19,811 nt of DNA. Source: an uncultured Nitrososphaera sp. (GTDB lineage: Archaea; Thermoproteota; Nitrososphaeria; Nitrososphaerales; Nitrososphaeraceae). Of this stretch, positions 13,993-19,811 are shown piece after piece. Below the pieces are notes generated by a model. That model had not been told where the DNA came from. It worked only from the letters and a program-made list of their open reading frames with translations, and searched no databases. The first letter of the stretch is position 1; every line of letters starts with the position of its first letter. The stretch is from NCBI GenBank assembly GCA_946480575.1, contig CAMLKF010000032.1:1-19811 (forward strand), read 5' to 3'. The position numbers were made by a program, and so were the translations under genes.

Positions 13993-14589
13993 ATGAGTGA
14001 AAACATCAAGGTAGTTGAAAGCCCCAAGCACTTCATGGTGCTTGATGCAGTTTCAAGGGGTGTCGAGGATGCTGGCAAGATAGCAAAAGTAACAAAGACC
14101 GACAAGGCGGAGGTCGAAATGATTCTGAATGATCTTGCAGTTCAGAGGCTTGTTGTTGCTGAACAAAAGAAAGGTCTTTTCGGCAAAAAGCTTCAGGCGC
14201 GTATAACCGACACTGGAAGCAGGCTCCTTTCTTCAAAGAAGCAGGAACTGGAAGAAAAGGCAAGGGAGCTCACGGCAATGTACAAAAACGGTGACAGGAA
14301 GGGCATGGAGTCGTTTATGGACGATAACAGAGCATGGCTGCCCATGATGATATTCTCCGGGATAATGAGCGCAATGATCTTTGCTTCAATGATGTCGTTT
14401 ATGGGCATGGCAATGAACCCTGCAGAAGCAGCCATGGCCGGAGACGCCCCAAACGCGGATGCACAGAGTGCAGATACCCAGTCGGTGGCTGATGACAGCG
14501 GCGGGGCTGACGGTGGAGCAGATAGTGGAGGTACAGACTTTTCCGGTTTTGATGCTGGCGGCGATTTAGGTGGAGACTTTGAGTTTTGA
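13993..14589 (+). CDS. Membrane-anchored winged-helix protein with acidic Gly-rich tail
   Basis: 198 residues in three parts: a winged-helix domain at about 8-80 (HFMVLDAVSRGVEDAGKIA, DLAVQRLVVAEQKKGLFGKK and ITDTGSRLL), a helical linker, one hydrophobic Met-rich segment at 114-140 (LPMMIFSGIMSAMIFASMM), and a low-complexity Asp/Gly/Ser/Ala tail (150-198) ending GGDFEF. The order suggests a DNA-binding domain tethered to the membrane with an acidic tail. ATTCTTAAATAAAA at 13960-13973 fits a leaderless ATG 13993. It overlaps the region of the TFIIB-ribbon gene start (stop 14587-14589, next ATG 14592), so they form an operon. I do not know a characterised homologue. Confidence 0.82.
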   Translation: MSENIKVVESPKHFMVLDAVSRGVEDAGKIAKVTKTDKAEVEMILNDLAVQRLVVAEQKKGLFGKKLQARITDTGSRLLSSKKQELEEKARELTAMYKNGDRKGMESFMDDNRAWLPMMIFSGIMSAMIFASMMSFMGMAMNPAEAAMAGDAPNADAQSADTQSVADDSGGADGGADSGGTDFSGFDAGGDLGGDFEF

Positions 14590-14591
14590 CT

Positions 14592-14891
14592 ATGGAAAAC
14601 ACAGATAAGCGGCAAACTGCCACTGGCATCAGCTGCCCCAATTGCTCAATGCCAATGCAGGAGATTCGGCGATACGAAGCTGATATTGACTATTGCTCCT
14701 CATGCAAGGGTGTATGGCTTGATAGAGGCGAAATAGACAAGATAGCAAGCGCTCAAAACAGGTTTGACGAGGAGCATTATCGCCGCTACCACGCAGACAG
14801 AGATTATGATGATTATGACGATGACTATTACCATTACAGAGGACACAGAAGGAGAAGAGGCTTCTTTGGCGATCTATTCGACTTTGACTAG
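14592..14891 (+). CDS. TFIIB-type zinc ribbon protein (zf-TFIIB)
   Basis: 99 residues from ATG 14592; the in-frame TTG 14586 would overlap the previous stop. A zf-TFIIB ribbon uses Cys15, Cys18, Cys35 and Cys38 (CPNCSMPM then DYCSSCKGVWLDRGEIDKI), the family signature including the WLDRGE motif. The remainder is highly charged (Tyr/Asp/His/Arg-rich) and ends GFFGDLFDFD. Function of the family is unknown; it is widespread in bacteria and archaea and often sits with membrane or stress genes. Only 2 nt separate it from the winged-helix membrane gene, and both products end in a similar acidic-aromatic motif, hinting at a shared partner. Confidence 0.88.
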   Translation: MENTDKRQTATGISCPNCSMPMQEIRRYEADIDYCSSCKGVWLDRGEIDKIASAQNRFDEEHYRRYHADRDYDDYDDDYYHYRGHRRRRGFFGDLFDFD

Positions 14892-14922
14892 GCAGTCATG
14901 ATAGAACAGAGCGCCCGTACAG

Positions 14923-14928
14923 TTTTTT
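14923..14928 (+). terminator. T-run terminator candidate after the zinc ribbon gene
   Basis: Six consecutive T residues 32 nt after the stop codon, the simple oligo-T signal that archaeal RNA polymerase uses. No stable hairpin precedes it. Confidence 0.35.
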
Positions 14929-14969
14929 AGCCACTCGATGGCGGTGCGGCTTTGTTCATACAGCTAGCT

Positions 14970-14992
14970 GGGTTCAAATCCCGCACTTCGCA
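14970..14992 (+). repeat. tRNA-Gly 3'-end repeat copy 2
   Basis: An exact copy of 12046-12068. The 5' two-thirds of the tRNA is absent: upstream bases cannot pair with the ACTTCGC strand, so this is not a functional tRNA. Similarity to copy 3 continues past the tRNA end to about 15003 (TCAATCT shared), which copy 1 lacks. Confidence 0.85.
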
Positions 14993-15153
14993 TTCTTTTC
15001 AATCTCATGCTCAATTCTCTGATTTTTGTAACAAAATTGTTTGTCAAGCATTTTCCTAATTGTATAATGATATATAATACCTGCTTGAGAAAAAGTTAGC
15101 ATCACGTTTATTCCGAAAATTATTCGATTTCTGTTAAAAATTATTTTCCCAAA

Positions 15154-16245
15154 ATGAAAATAATGAGCACCTGTACAAGACGTAGTCGTTGCCTTAATTG
15201 TTACCATTCTGCAATTCTTGCAGCTATTACAGTTCTTTTGCTTTTGACCATGCCTATGACCTTTTCTTCTAACTATGCAGTAACTACTATGGCTAACCCC
15301 GAAAATGATTCTAAAGGTAGAGGAGAACGAAATTCTCTTATGAGCCTTGCAAGATTACCGCCATTCTTGCATGACGAAAAAAAGGAGAAGGTTATGGGGG
15401 CATACGTTCCAGACAAAATGCACTTGGAGGATATGGAAAAAACCGATCAAAAGCGTGCAGTATCCGCGTTTCTTGAACAGGGCTTTGATGAGTATTACTT
15501 TGTAATGCATGATTTTGAGAACGCAGAGGAAGTAAAAGCAACAGAAAAGCTGTTAGATGCTGCAGACAAAACCGAATTAAAAATAGTCATAATTCTTTTG
15601 CCTCCATCGGAAGGCGGACCTGTGAGCAATTACGATTGGAAAGAGTGGATAAATTATTTCAATGACCTCAAAAACAGGCATCCCTTCTCGTTTGATGGCT
15701 TTGCCATAGATGACTTCAACTGGATTAGCACAAGAAATGACACCAAATTCTGGAGGAACATTGATTTCATGTTATATTCCAATCTCTCCAAAGCATTGGA
15801 AGGCAAAAGAAATGATCTTAAATTTTATCCTGTGGTATATTTTGAAGGCTTAGGAACAGATGTTGTAGTTGATGAGTATGGCAAATTTGCCGAATCCATA
15901 ATTTTGGTAAGTGCAAGCTACTTCAATGTCTCAAAACTAGAAGATAATTTGTCAGAATTTAGGAAGATATTCAAGAATAAACCCATTGATTATATTGTAT
16001 ATCCAACAATAACCTACAACTATACAAGGCAAGACTATGACCCACCATCGGATAGGCTGGTAATGGCTACGTTATCGATAGCGACAAGAATGGTGGATGG
16101 CATAATAATATGGCACAAGATCGATAGCCATGTAGTTCAAGATTACCTGCGCTACAGAGAAGATCCGAATTATCTTCAGGCAATTTATGCAATGGAGCAA
16201 TTGCAGATAGTGGATGAGAAGGTGCAAGACGGTAGAGAGAATTAG
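15154..16245 (+). CDS. Exported TIM-barrel/glycoside hydrolase-like protein of unknown function
   Basis: 363 residues. The N-terminus has basic residues (RRSR) and a hydrophobic segment at about 18-36 (SAILAAITVLLLLTMPM), a signal peptide or anchor, so the rest is probably outside the cell. The mature part alternates strands and helices like a TIM barrel: VMGAYVP (80-86), FDEYYFVMHDF (111-121), LKIVIILLPPSE (142-153), FDGFAIDDFNW (180-190), KFYPVVYFEG (223-232), IDYIVYPTITYNY (278-290) and VDGIIIWHK (314-322). The paired Asp186/Asp187 at a strand end sit where many glycoside hydrolases carry catalytic acids, but no known GH family is certain. AT-rich codon use differs from the neighbours, indicating acquisition. 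The start may be Met1 or Met4. Confidence 0.75.
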   Translation: MKIMSTCTRRSRCLNCYHSAILAAITVLLLLTMPMTFSSNYAVTTMANPENDSKGRGERNSLMSLARLPPFLHDEKKEKVMGAYVPDKMHLEDMEKTDQKRAVSAFLEQGFDEYYFVMHDFENAEEVKATEKLLDAADKTELKIVIILLPPSEGGPVSNYDWKEWINYFNDLKNRHPFSFDGFAIDDFNWISTRNDTKFWRNIDFMLYSNLSKALEGKRNDLKFYPVVYFEGLGTDVVVDEYGKFAESIILVSASYFNVSKLEDNLSEFRKIFKNKPIDYIVYPTITYNYTRQDYDPPSDRLVMATLSIATRMVDGIIIWHKIDSHVVQDYLRYREDPNYLQAIYAMEQLQIVDEKVQDGREN

Positions 16246-16288
16246 AAAAGAAGAAGAGAGGTTTCGCAGCGCCATCATCTTTCTAGCA

Positions 16289-16308
16289 TTCAAATTCCGC
16301 ACTTCGCA
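16289..16308 (+). repeat. tRNA-Gly 3'-end repeat copy 3
   Basis: Twenty bases matching 12049-12068 with one mismatch (a C to T change in the CCCGC strand). The sequence after it resembles the bases after copy 2 (TTTTTATCAATCT here, TTCTTTTCAATCT there), so the duplicated unit extends beyond the tRNA. It marks the right end of the AT-rich cassette. Confidence 0.75.
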
Positions 16309-16344
16309 TTTTTATCAATCTTAAATCGTCAGTGGTATCTACTA

Positions 16345-16536
16345 CTACTGCTGCTCACCGGAAGTTTCTGTATTGCTGCTATTCCTATTATTACTATTAT
16401 CTGCTGATGAGTCGTCACTACCACTGTCTGAAGAACCGCTATCGCCGTCAGAGTTATCTGGTTGCTCAGGCCGGCTGGCTGGTGGGGGCATTCGCTGGCT
16501 CTGACGTTTCCATTTGTCACCGACGTTACCTATCAC
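16345..16536 (-). other. Low-complexity Ser/Asp/Asn-rich frame, possible C-terminal tail remnant
   Basis: A minus-strand frame (63 codons from GTG 16536) reads as a short mixed part, then PPPASRPEQPDNSDGDSGSS and a Ser/Asp/Asn repeat ending GEQQ. It looks like the disordered tail of a secreted protein rather than a whole gene, and it overlaps the membrane-protein frame on the other strand. The frame is open upstream to about 16590. Simple triplet-rich DNA (CTACTACTGCTG-like) could produce it by chance. Confidence 0.25.
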
Positions 16537-16722
16537 GCCGACTGGGTCCTGACCTATAGTTTCGTTGACAACCCAGATCCAATTCAGGTGATGCTGTTAA
16601 AGCCGTACTGGCTTGTCTGGTCGCTGTCGCTTTACTTCGAGGTCGCCACAATGGCTGCATTTGGGTTTGCAAAACTGCGTGCGCGGATGCACCACAGACC
16701 TGCTGCCGCAATACGAACCTGA
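16462..16722 (+). pseudogene. Small membrane protein or 5'-truncated membrane-protein remnant
   Basis: A plus-strand frame of 86 codons with two hydrophobic stretches: LALTFPFVTDVTYHADWVL (about 13-31) and PYWLVWSLSLYFEVATMAAF (about 48-67), then a basic end (KLRARMHHRP). Base composition is again like the backbone, unlike the cassette just to the left. There is no good start (TTG 16462 only) and no TATA box at the right distance, so I read it as the 3' part of a gene truncated near the repeat border. It may still be expressed. The rest of 16309-16461 and 16723-16775 shows only simple sequence and the next promoter. Confidence 0.4.
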
Positions 16723-16775
16723 TGTCTGCCATATCTTAACGCTCAAATACTGTTATGGTCGCTATATAAGAGCAG

Positions 16776-17609
16776 ATGGAGTCGCCGGCAACAAGCAAAC
16801 TGGGCAGTCAGGAGATAATTTACCTTGACTGGAACAATGCCCTTGACGTGCTGGAAAAGGCCCACAGGTCAGGCCTTTTTGTGCTCATTATTGGCCCCAA
16901 GGGAACTGGCAAGACAACGCTTGTGAGGAAATTTGCCTCGCAGATGAAAAAGGATCTCGATTCTGTTAACTTTAGCCTTCGTACAAGGGAGTCGCACCTT
17001 GTGGGGTCCAGGACCCTTGACAAGGGCGAGATAAGCTTTGTCGAAGGCGTGCTCGTGAAATCTATGCGCGAAGGCAGCATGCTGTACCTTGACGAGCTGA
17101 ATGCCGCCGAGGCAGACGTGCTGCTCCGGCTCGACGAAGCACTCGACGACAGAAAACAGCTTGTGCTAAAAGAGGCCGAGGGACAGGTGGTCAGGGCTGT
17201 TGACGACTGGTTCGTGATAGCCACAATCAACCCGCTATCGCACGTGGGCACCAAGGAGCTGCCGCCGCAACTGCTGAGCAGGTTCCCGGTGAGGATGAGG
17301 CTTGACTACCCACCGGAAGAGGTAGAGCTTGACATCGTCCAGCGGCACGTGACCGTAGACGAATCCAAGATCAAAGAGGTAAAGCACGCAATCCAGCTTG
17401 CGAAAAACCTGCGCGAAGCAGCGGCGGTTGAAGAGCTGTACTACAGCCCGTCCTTGCGAGAGACGATAGCGTTTGCCAAGATGCTCAACGCCGGCCTGTC
17501 TGGCAGGCAGGCCGCAGAAGTTGTCTACGCCAACGCATACGACCAGTGGGGACAAGTCGAGTACCAGAAAGTGATGGACATGATTACGTCTATCTTTGGC
17601 GACAGGTAA
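16776..17609 (+). CDS. MoxR-type AAA+ ATPase (NorQ/CbbQ/GvpN-like)
   Basis: 277 residues. Walker A is GPKGTGKT (40-47), Walker B MLYLDEL (102-108, Asp106/Glu107), sensor 1 Asn152 in ATINP, and the arginine finger Arg169 in LLSRF. A C-terminal helical lid follows. MoxR ATPases work with VWA-domain partners as chaperones that insert metals or remodel and activate enzyme complexes (CbbQ-CbbO for Rubisco, NorQ-NorD for nitric oxide reductase). The stop overlaps the ATG of the VWA gene as TAATG, so the two are translationally coupled. TATA-like segments lie at 16744-16751 and 16763-16769; the first fits the ATG at 16776. The client enzyme is not visible in the window. Confidence 0.92.
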   Translation: MESPATSKLGSQEIIYLDWNNALDVLEKAHRSGLFVLIIGPKGTGKTTLVRKFASQMKKDLDSVNFSLRTRESHLVGSRTLDKGEISFVEGVLVKSMREGSMLYLDELNAAEADVLLRLDEALDDRKQLVLKEAEGQVVRAVDDWFVIATINPLSHVGTKELPPQLLSRFPVRMRLDYPPEEVELDIVQRHVTVDESKIKEVKHAIQLAKNLREAAAVEELYYSPSLRETIAFAKMLNAGLSGRQAAEVVYANAYDQWGQVEYQKVMDMITSIFGDR

Positions 17610-19195
17610 TGGCGGCCAAGATAGCAAGCGCCATAATGAGAAATGATGTCCTGCTCGACATTGCGACTTTTCTTGCCAGAAGGTGGTCCGGCAACGACAG
17701 GGTGACAATAATACTTGTGCCGGACAAGACCCCGGCTGCCAAGCCGGACAAGAACCAGATAGTACTCCCACTTCTCAACTATTACCCAGGCACCGACTTT
17801 CAAAAGTACAGGCAGTGGCGCGTCGCCCTCTGGTACGAGTCTATGAGGATGCACCACTCAACCAAGGTGCAGAGCTACGAACATGCCTACGGCTTTGTAC
17901 TCAATACGGTGGAGACAAAGCGTGTAGAAATCCTTGGCCTGCGGCAGTGGGAGGGAATGGCAAGCGAGCTGATGTTCAACGAGGGCATCTCGTGGATATC
18001 GCGCCAGCTACTCAATTCAATTTACGGTAAGTACAAGATAGCTGAGGCGTTCTCGCAGTACTTCCTGACGGGATACCTGAAGGGCGAGCTTTTCGGCGGC
18101 GAATTCGACAAGGTAAAGAGGGCTACAGACTATGCAAACGAGATCGTAAAGGAAGCAATCGACAACAATTATGGCACCGACTGGATAGAGCGGCACATCC
18201 CCAAGCTCATCAAGATGCTCGAGCTCGACCCGCTGGTCTCGATTCCCATTCTGTCGCCCAAGACGAGGGTCGGCGCTTCGCTCAACCAGAGCGATCTGCT
18301 GAAGCAGGTGGAAAAGGTTGTCCGCATGAGGCGCAAAAAGGATGACGCGCAGGAAAAGACCAAAGAGACCTACGAGGGCCATGACGTCCTGAACGAATTC
18401 GAGACGCTGGTCAAGGAGAGCAAAAAGACAGAGAACAAGGGCTACGACAGCCTCGAGAATTTCGGCCTGAGCGTGCCTGACAAGATGGATGTCGACGAGA
18501 CCCAGATCTACAACATCGACCTTATCCAGAAGGTTAAGGCGGCGTTCCGGGAGTGGAAGACCGGCTGGGTAGAGAGACACGACGAGTCCGGCGATGAGTT
18601 TGACGCGGAGAGCTATGCCGAGGCGCTGCCAAAAACCTTTCTTACTGACTTTAAATTGTCGATAAAAACCAAGGTGGCGATCCTGCTGGACCACTCTAGC
18701 AGCATTGCCGACGCCGAGCTGGAGTACAAGCAGGCGACGATTGCGCTCTGCGAGGCGCTTGCCTACCTTGGAATAAAGTTCGCAGTCTATGCGTTTAGCA
18801 CGGACAAGCGGCAGGTCAAGTGCTGGGTTGTCAAGCCGCCAAATGTAAAGTGGTCGGTAGTGAGCGCAAGGAGGCTGGTGCAGATCCGGGCAAGCGGCGG
18901 GACGCCCTTGGCAGAAGTCTATGGTTTGTTGCAGCCGGTGCTCAAGTCGTTCAAGCCAGACATTTTCGTCACGCTGACAGACGGCGAGCCGTCAGACTTT
19001 GACGCGGTGAGGAGCATGGTGTTGTCATACAGAAAAGCAGGGATCAGAATGATGGCTATAGGGGTAGGCCGGAACGTCAACGATGCAGTAGGCATCGGCC
19101 ACAACTTGAAGTACCTGAACTATGAAAGGGCGATTTCAGTCAGCAGGTTGCCAGACATGCCAAAAAAAGTGATCAAGCTGTTGCGTAGCAGCTAG
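17609..19195 (+). CDS. von Willebrand factor A domain protein, partner of the MoxR ATPase (CbbO/NorD/CobT-like)
   Basis: 528 residues from ATG 17609, which overlaps the stop of the ATPase gene. The N-terminal half (about 1-220) is helical, with a conserved-looking block SMRMHHSTKVQSYEHAYGFV and ETKRVEILGLRQWEG. A charged linker (about 235-300) follows. The VWA domain is at about 355-520 with an intact MIDAS: DHSSS (361-365), Thr432 in ASGGTPL and Asp458 in LTDGEPSD. A metal-bound MIDAS lets VWA partners grip the client while the hexameric ATPase pulls or threads. The annotated frame is open upstream, but that part overlaps the ATPase gene and is unlikely to be translated. The stop overlaps the convergent transaldolase stop in CTAG. 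Confidence 0.92.
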   Translation: MAAKIASAIMRNDVLLDIATFLARRWSGNDRVTIILVPDKTPAAKPDKNQIVLPLLNYYPGTDFQKYRQWRVALWYESMRMHHSTKVQSYEHAYGFVLNTVETKRVEILGLRQWEGMASELMFNEGISWISRQLLNSIYGKYKIAEAFSQYFLTGYLKGELFGGEFDKVKRATDYANEIVKEAIDNNYGTDWIERHIPKLIKMLELDPLVSIPILSPKTRVGASLNQSDLLKQVEKVVRMRRKKDDAQEKTKETYEGHDVLNEFETLVKESKKTENKGYDSLENFGLSVPDKMDVDETQIYNIDLIQKVKAAFREWKTGWVERHDESGDEFDAESYAEALPKTFLTDFKLSIKTKVAILLDHSSSIADAELEYKQATIALCEALAYLGIKFAVYAFSTDKRQVKCWVVKPPNVKWSVVSARRLVQIRASGGTPLAEVYGLLQPVLKSFKPDIFVTLTDGEPSDFDAVRSMVLSYRKAGIRMMAIGVGRNVNDAVGIGHNLKYLNYERAISVSRLPDMPKKVIKLLRSS

Positions 19196-19811
19196 ATAAC
19201 CAGACTGGGATTTTCCTTCTTGACCTTTTCCCAGTCGCTTAGAAACGCGCTCAGCCCCTTGTCAGTGAGGGGGTGCGACATCATCTTGCCCAGAATGTCT
19301 GGTGGCAATGTCACGACGTGAGCGCCTATCTTGCCCGCCTCTATGACGTGCAGCGGGTGCCTCACACTTGCTACGAGCACGTTGGTGTCAAACTGATAGT
19401 TCTTGAAAATCTGCACTATTTCCCTAATGACGGCCATGCCCTCCTGGCCCGCGTCATCCAGCCTGCCAATGAACGGGCTCACGTAGGCCGCGCCGGCCTT
19501 GGCCGCTAGGATAGCCTGGTTTGCAGAAAATATCAGCGTTACATTTGTTTCAACACCTTCGGCCTTGAGCTTTTTGACTGCCTTCATGCCGTCTGGGATC
19601 ATCGGTATCTTGACTACAACATTTTGGCCGTACTTTTTGAGCCTGTGCGCCTCCTCAATCATTTCCTCCGCTGTGATGCCCACGACTTCAAGACTCACCG
19701 GGCCCTTGACTATTTTGACTATCTGGCGCATGATCTCTGCAGGATTGCCCTTCTCCTTTGACAGCAGAGTTGGATTAGTCGTAATGCCGTCTACAAGGCC
19801 CATGTCGTTGT
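19192..19811 (-). CDS. tal: Transaldolase (TalC/small subfamily), N-terminus cut by window edge
   Basis: Transfers a dihydroxyacetone unit between sugar phosphates in the non-oxidative pentose phosphate pathway through a Schiff base. The visible part has GLVDGITTNPTLLSKE (start of the barrel), the catalytic Lys in NVVVKIPM (residue 65 counted from the Met at 19803), NVTLIFSANQA and YVSPFIGRLDD. Fructose-6-phosphate aldolases of the same family carry Gln and Tyr at two active-site positions; here they are Glu (SLEV, residue 39) and Phe (SPF, residue 111), which favours true transaldolase. The frame continues through the edge as Asn-Asp-Met, so the Met at 19803 is internal and about 15-20 residues lie outside. 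It is convergent with the VWA gene. Confidence 0.93.
   Translation of the reverse strand, partial: NDMGLVDGITTNPTLLSKEKGNPAEIMRQIVKIVKGPVSLEVVGITAEEMIEEAHRLKKYGQNVVVKIPMIPDGMKAVKKLKAEGVETNVTLIFSANQAILAAKAGAAYVSPFIGRLDDAGQEGMAVIREIVQIFKNYQFDTNVLVASVRHPLHVIEAGKIGAHVVTLPPDILGKMMSHPLTDKGLSAFLSDWEKVKKENPSLVI

Larger units (their letters stand above)
14993..16308 (+). mobile_element. AT-rich cassette bounded by tRNA-Gly 3'-end repeats (integrated element or remnant, no integrase)
   Basis: A 1.3-kb interval between repeat copies 2 and 3, visibly richer in A and T than everything around it, especially 15000-15153. It holds one gene (15154-16245) and no integrase, replication gene or transposase. Direct repeats of a tRNA 3' end at both borders point to site-specific integration. 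It could be a remnant left by deletion or a cassette moved by an integrase encoded elsewhere. The non-coding left part (14993-15153) holds a TATA-like GATATATAATA at about 15069-15079 and otherwise nothing I recognise. Confidence 0.55.

Noticed and set aside
14930..14992. A second tRNA-Gly gene at repeat copy 2
   Set aside because: Only the T-arm and 3' acceptor strand are present; no 5' acceptor strand pairing with ACTTCGC and no anticodon arm were found.
16320..16400. Microsatellite or CRISPR-like repeat in the CTACTACTG/TATTATTACTATTA stretch
   Set aside because: The units are irregular and short, with no spacer-repeat structure; it is plain simple sequence.
18017..18694. A 225-codon minus-strand frame inside the VWA gene
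   Set aside because: It is antisense to a gene with clear motifs and has no recognisable domain; long antisense frames are common in GC-rich coding DNA.

Overview
The window looks like chromosomal DNA of a Nitrososphaera-type (group I.1b, soil) ammonia-oxidising archaeon of the Thaumarchaeota/Nitrososphaerota. The reasons are archaeal signature genes (Trm56, homodimeric NAC, MBF1, an AbrB-PhoU regulator, a leaderless C2H2 mini zinc-finger gene, a TFIIB-type zinc ribbon protein), TATA-like boxes about 25-30 nt before many starts, frequent TTG/GTG starts, and a moderately GC-rich backbone. No ribosomal RNA or CRISPR array is present.

Layout. 1-2068 (minus): M1 aminopeptidase, running off the left edge. 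2069-2503: a gap with only coding-like fragments. 2504-4841 (minus): a small conserved protein and an AMP-forming acyl-CoA synthetase. 4962-5645 (plus): an unrecognised cytosolic protein. 5683-6446 (plus): an ArsR repressor and SRPBCC/AHSA1 pair, both broken by a frameshift and a nonsense codon. 6606-9825 (minus): a tight run AbrB-PhoU regulator, MBF1, HflX, Trm56. 9934-11952 (plus): PUA protein, NAC, a stalk-like coiled coil (A-ATPase subunit H-like), and a RuvC/YqgF-like RNase H-fold protein. 11994-12068: tRNA-Gly(CCC).

12069-16308 is the accessory part. The last 20-23 nt of the tRNA-Gly gene recur at 14970-14992 and 16289-16308 in the same orientation, which is the pattern left by site-specific integration into a tRNA 3' end. 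The first interval (12069-14992) holds a TerC membrane protein, a C2H2 mini protein, a ribbon-helix-helix protein, a membrane-anchored winged-helix protein and a TFIIB-type zinc ribbon protein. The second (14993-16308) is clearly AT-rich and carries a single exported TIM-barrel-like protein. No integrase is seen, so these are either remnants or cassettes moved in trans.

16309-16775 holds low-complexity and membrane-protein remnants. 16776-19195 (plus) is a MoxR-type AAA+ ATPase translationally coupled to a von Willebrand A protein with a complete MIDAS, a chaperone-like pair for loading or remodelling a metalloenzyme or complex. 19192-19811 (minus) is a transaldolase, truncated by the right edge, whose stop codon overlaps the stop of the VWA gene.

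Functionally the backbone is housekeeping: protein turnover (M1 peptidase), carbon metabolism (acyl-CoA synthetase, transaldolase), translation quality (Trm56, HflX, NAC, tRNA), phosphate-type regulation and transcription factors. The points most worth following are the three-copy tRNA-Gly repeat with its integrase-free cassettes, the decayed ArsR-SRPBCC pair, the acyl-CoA synthetase whose acetate-gating Trp position is Gly, and the archaeal RuvC/YqgF-like protein.
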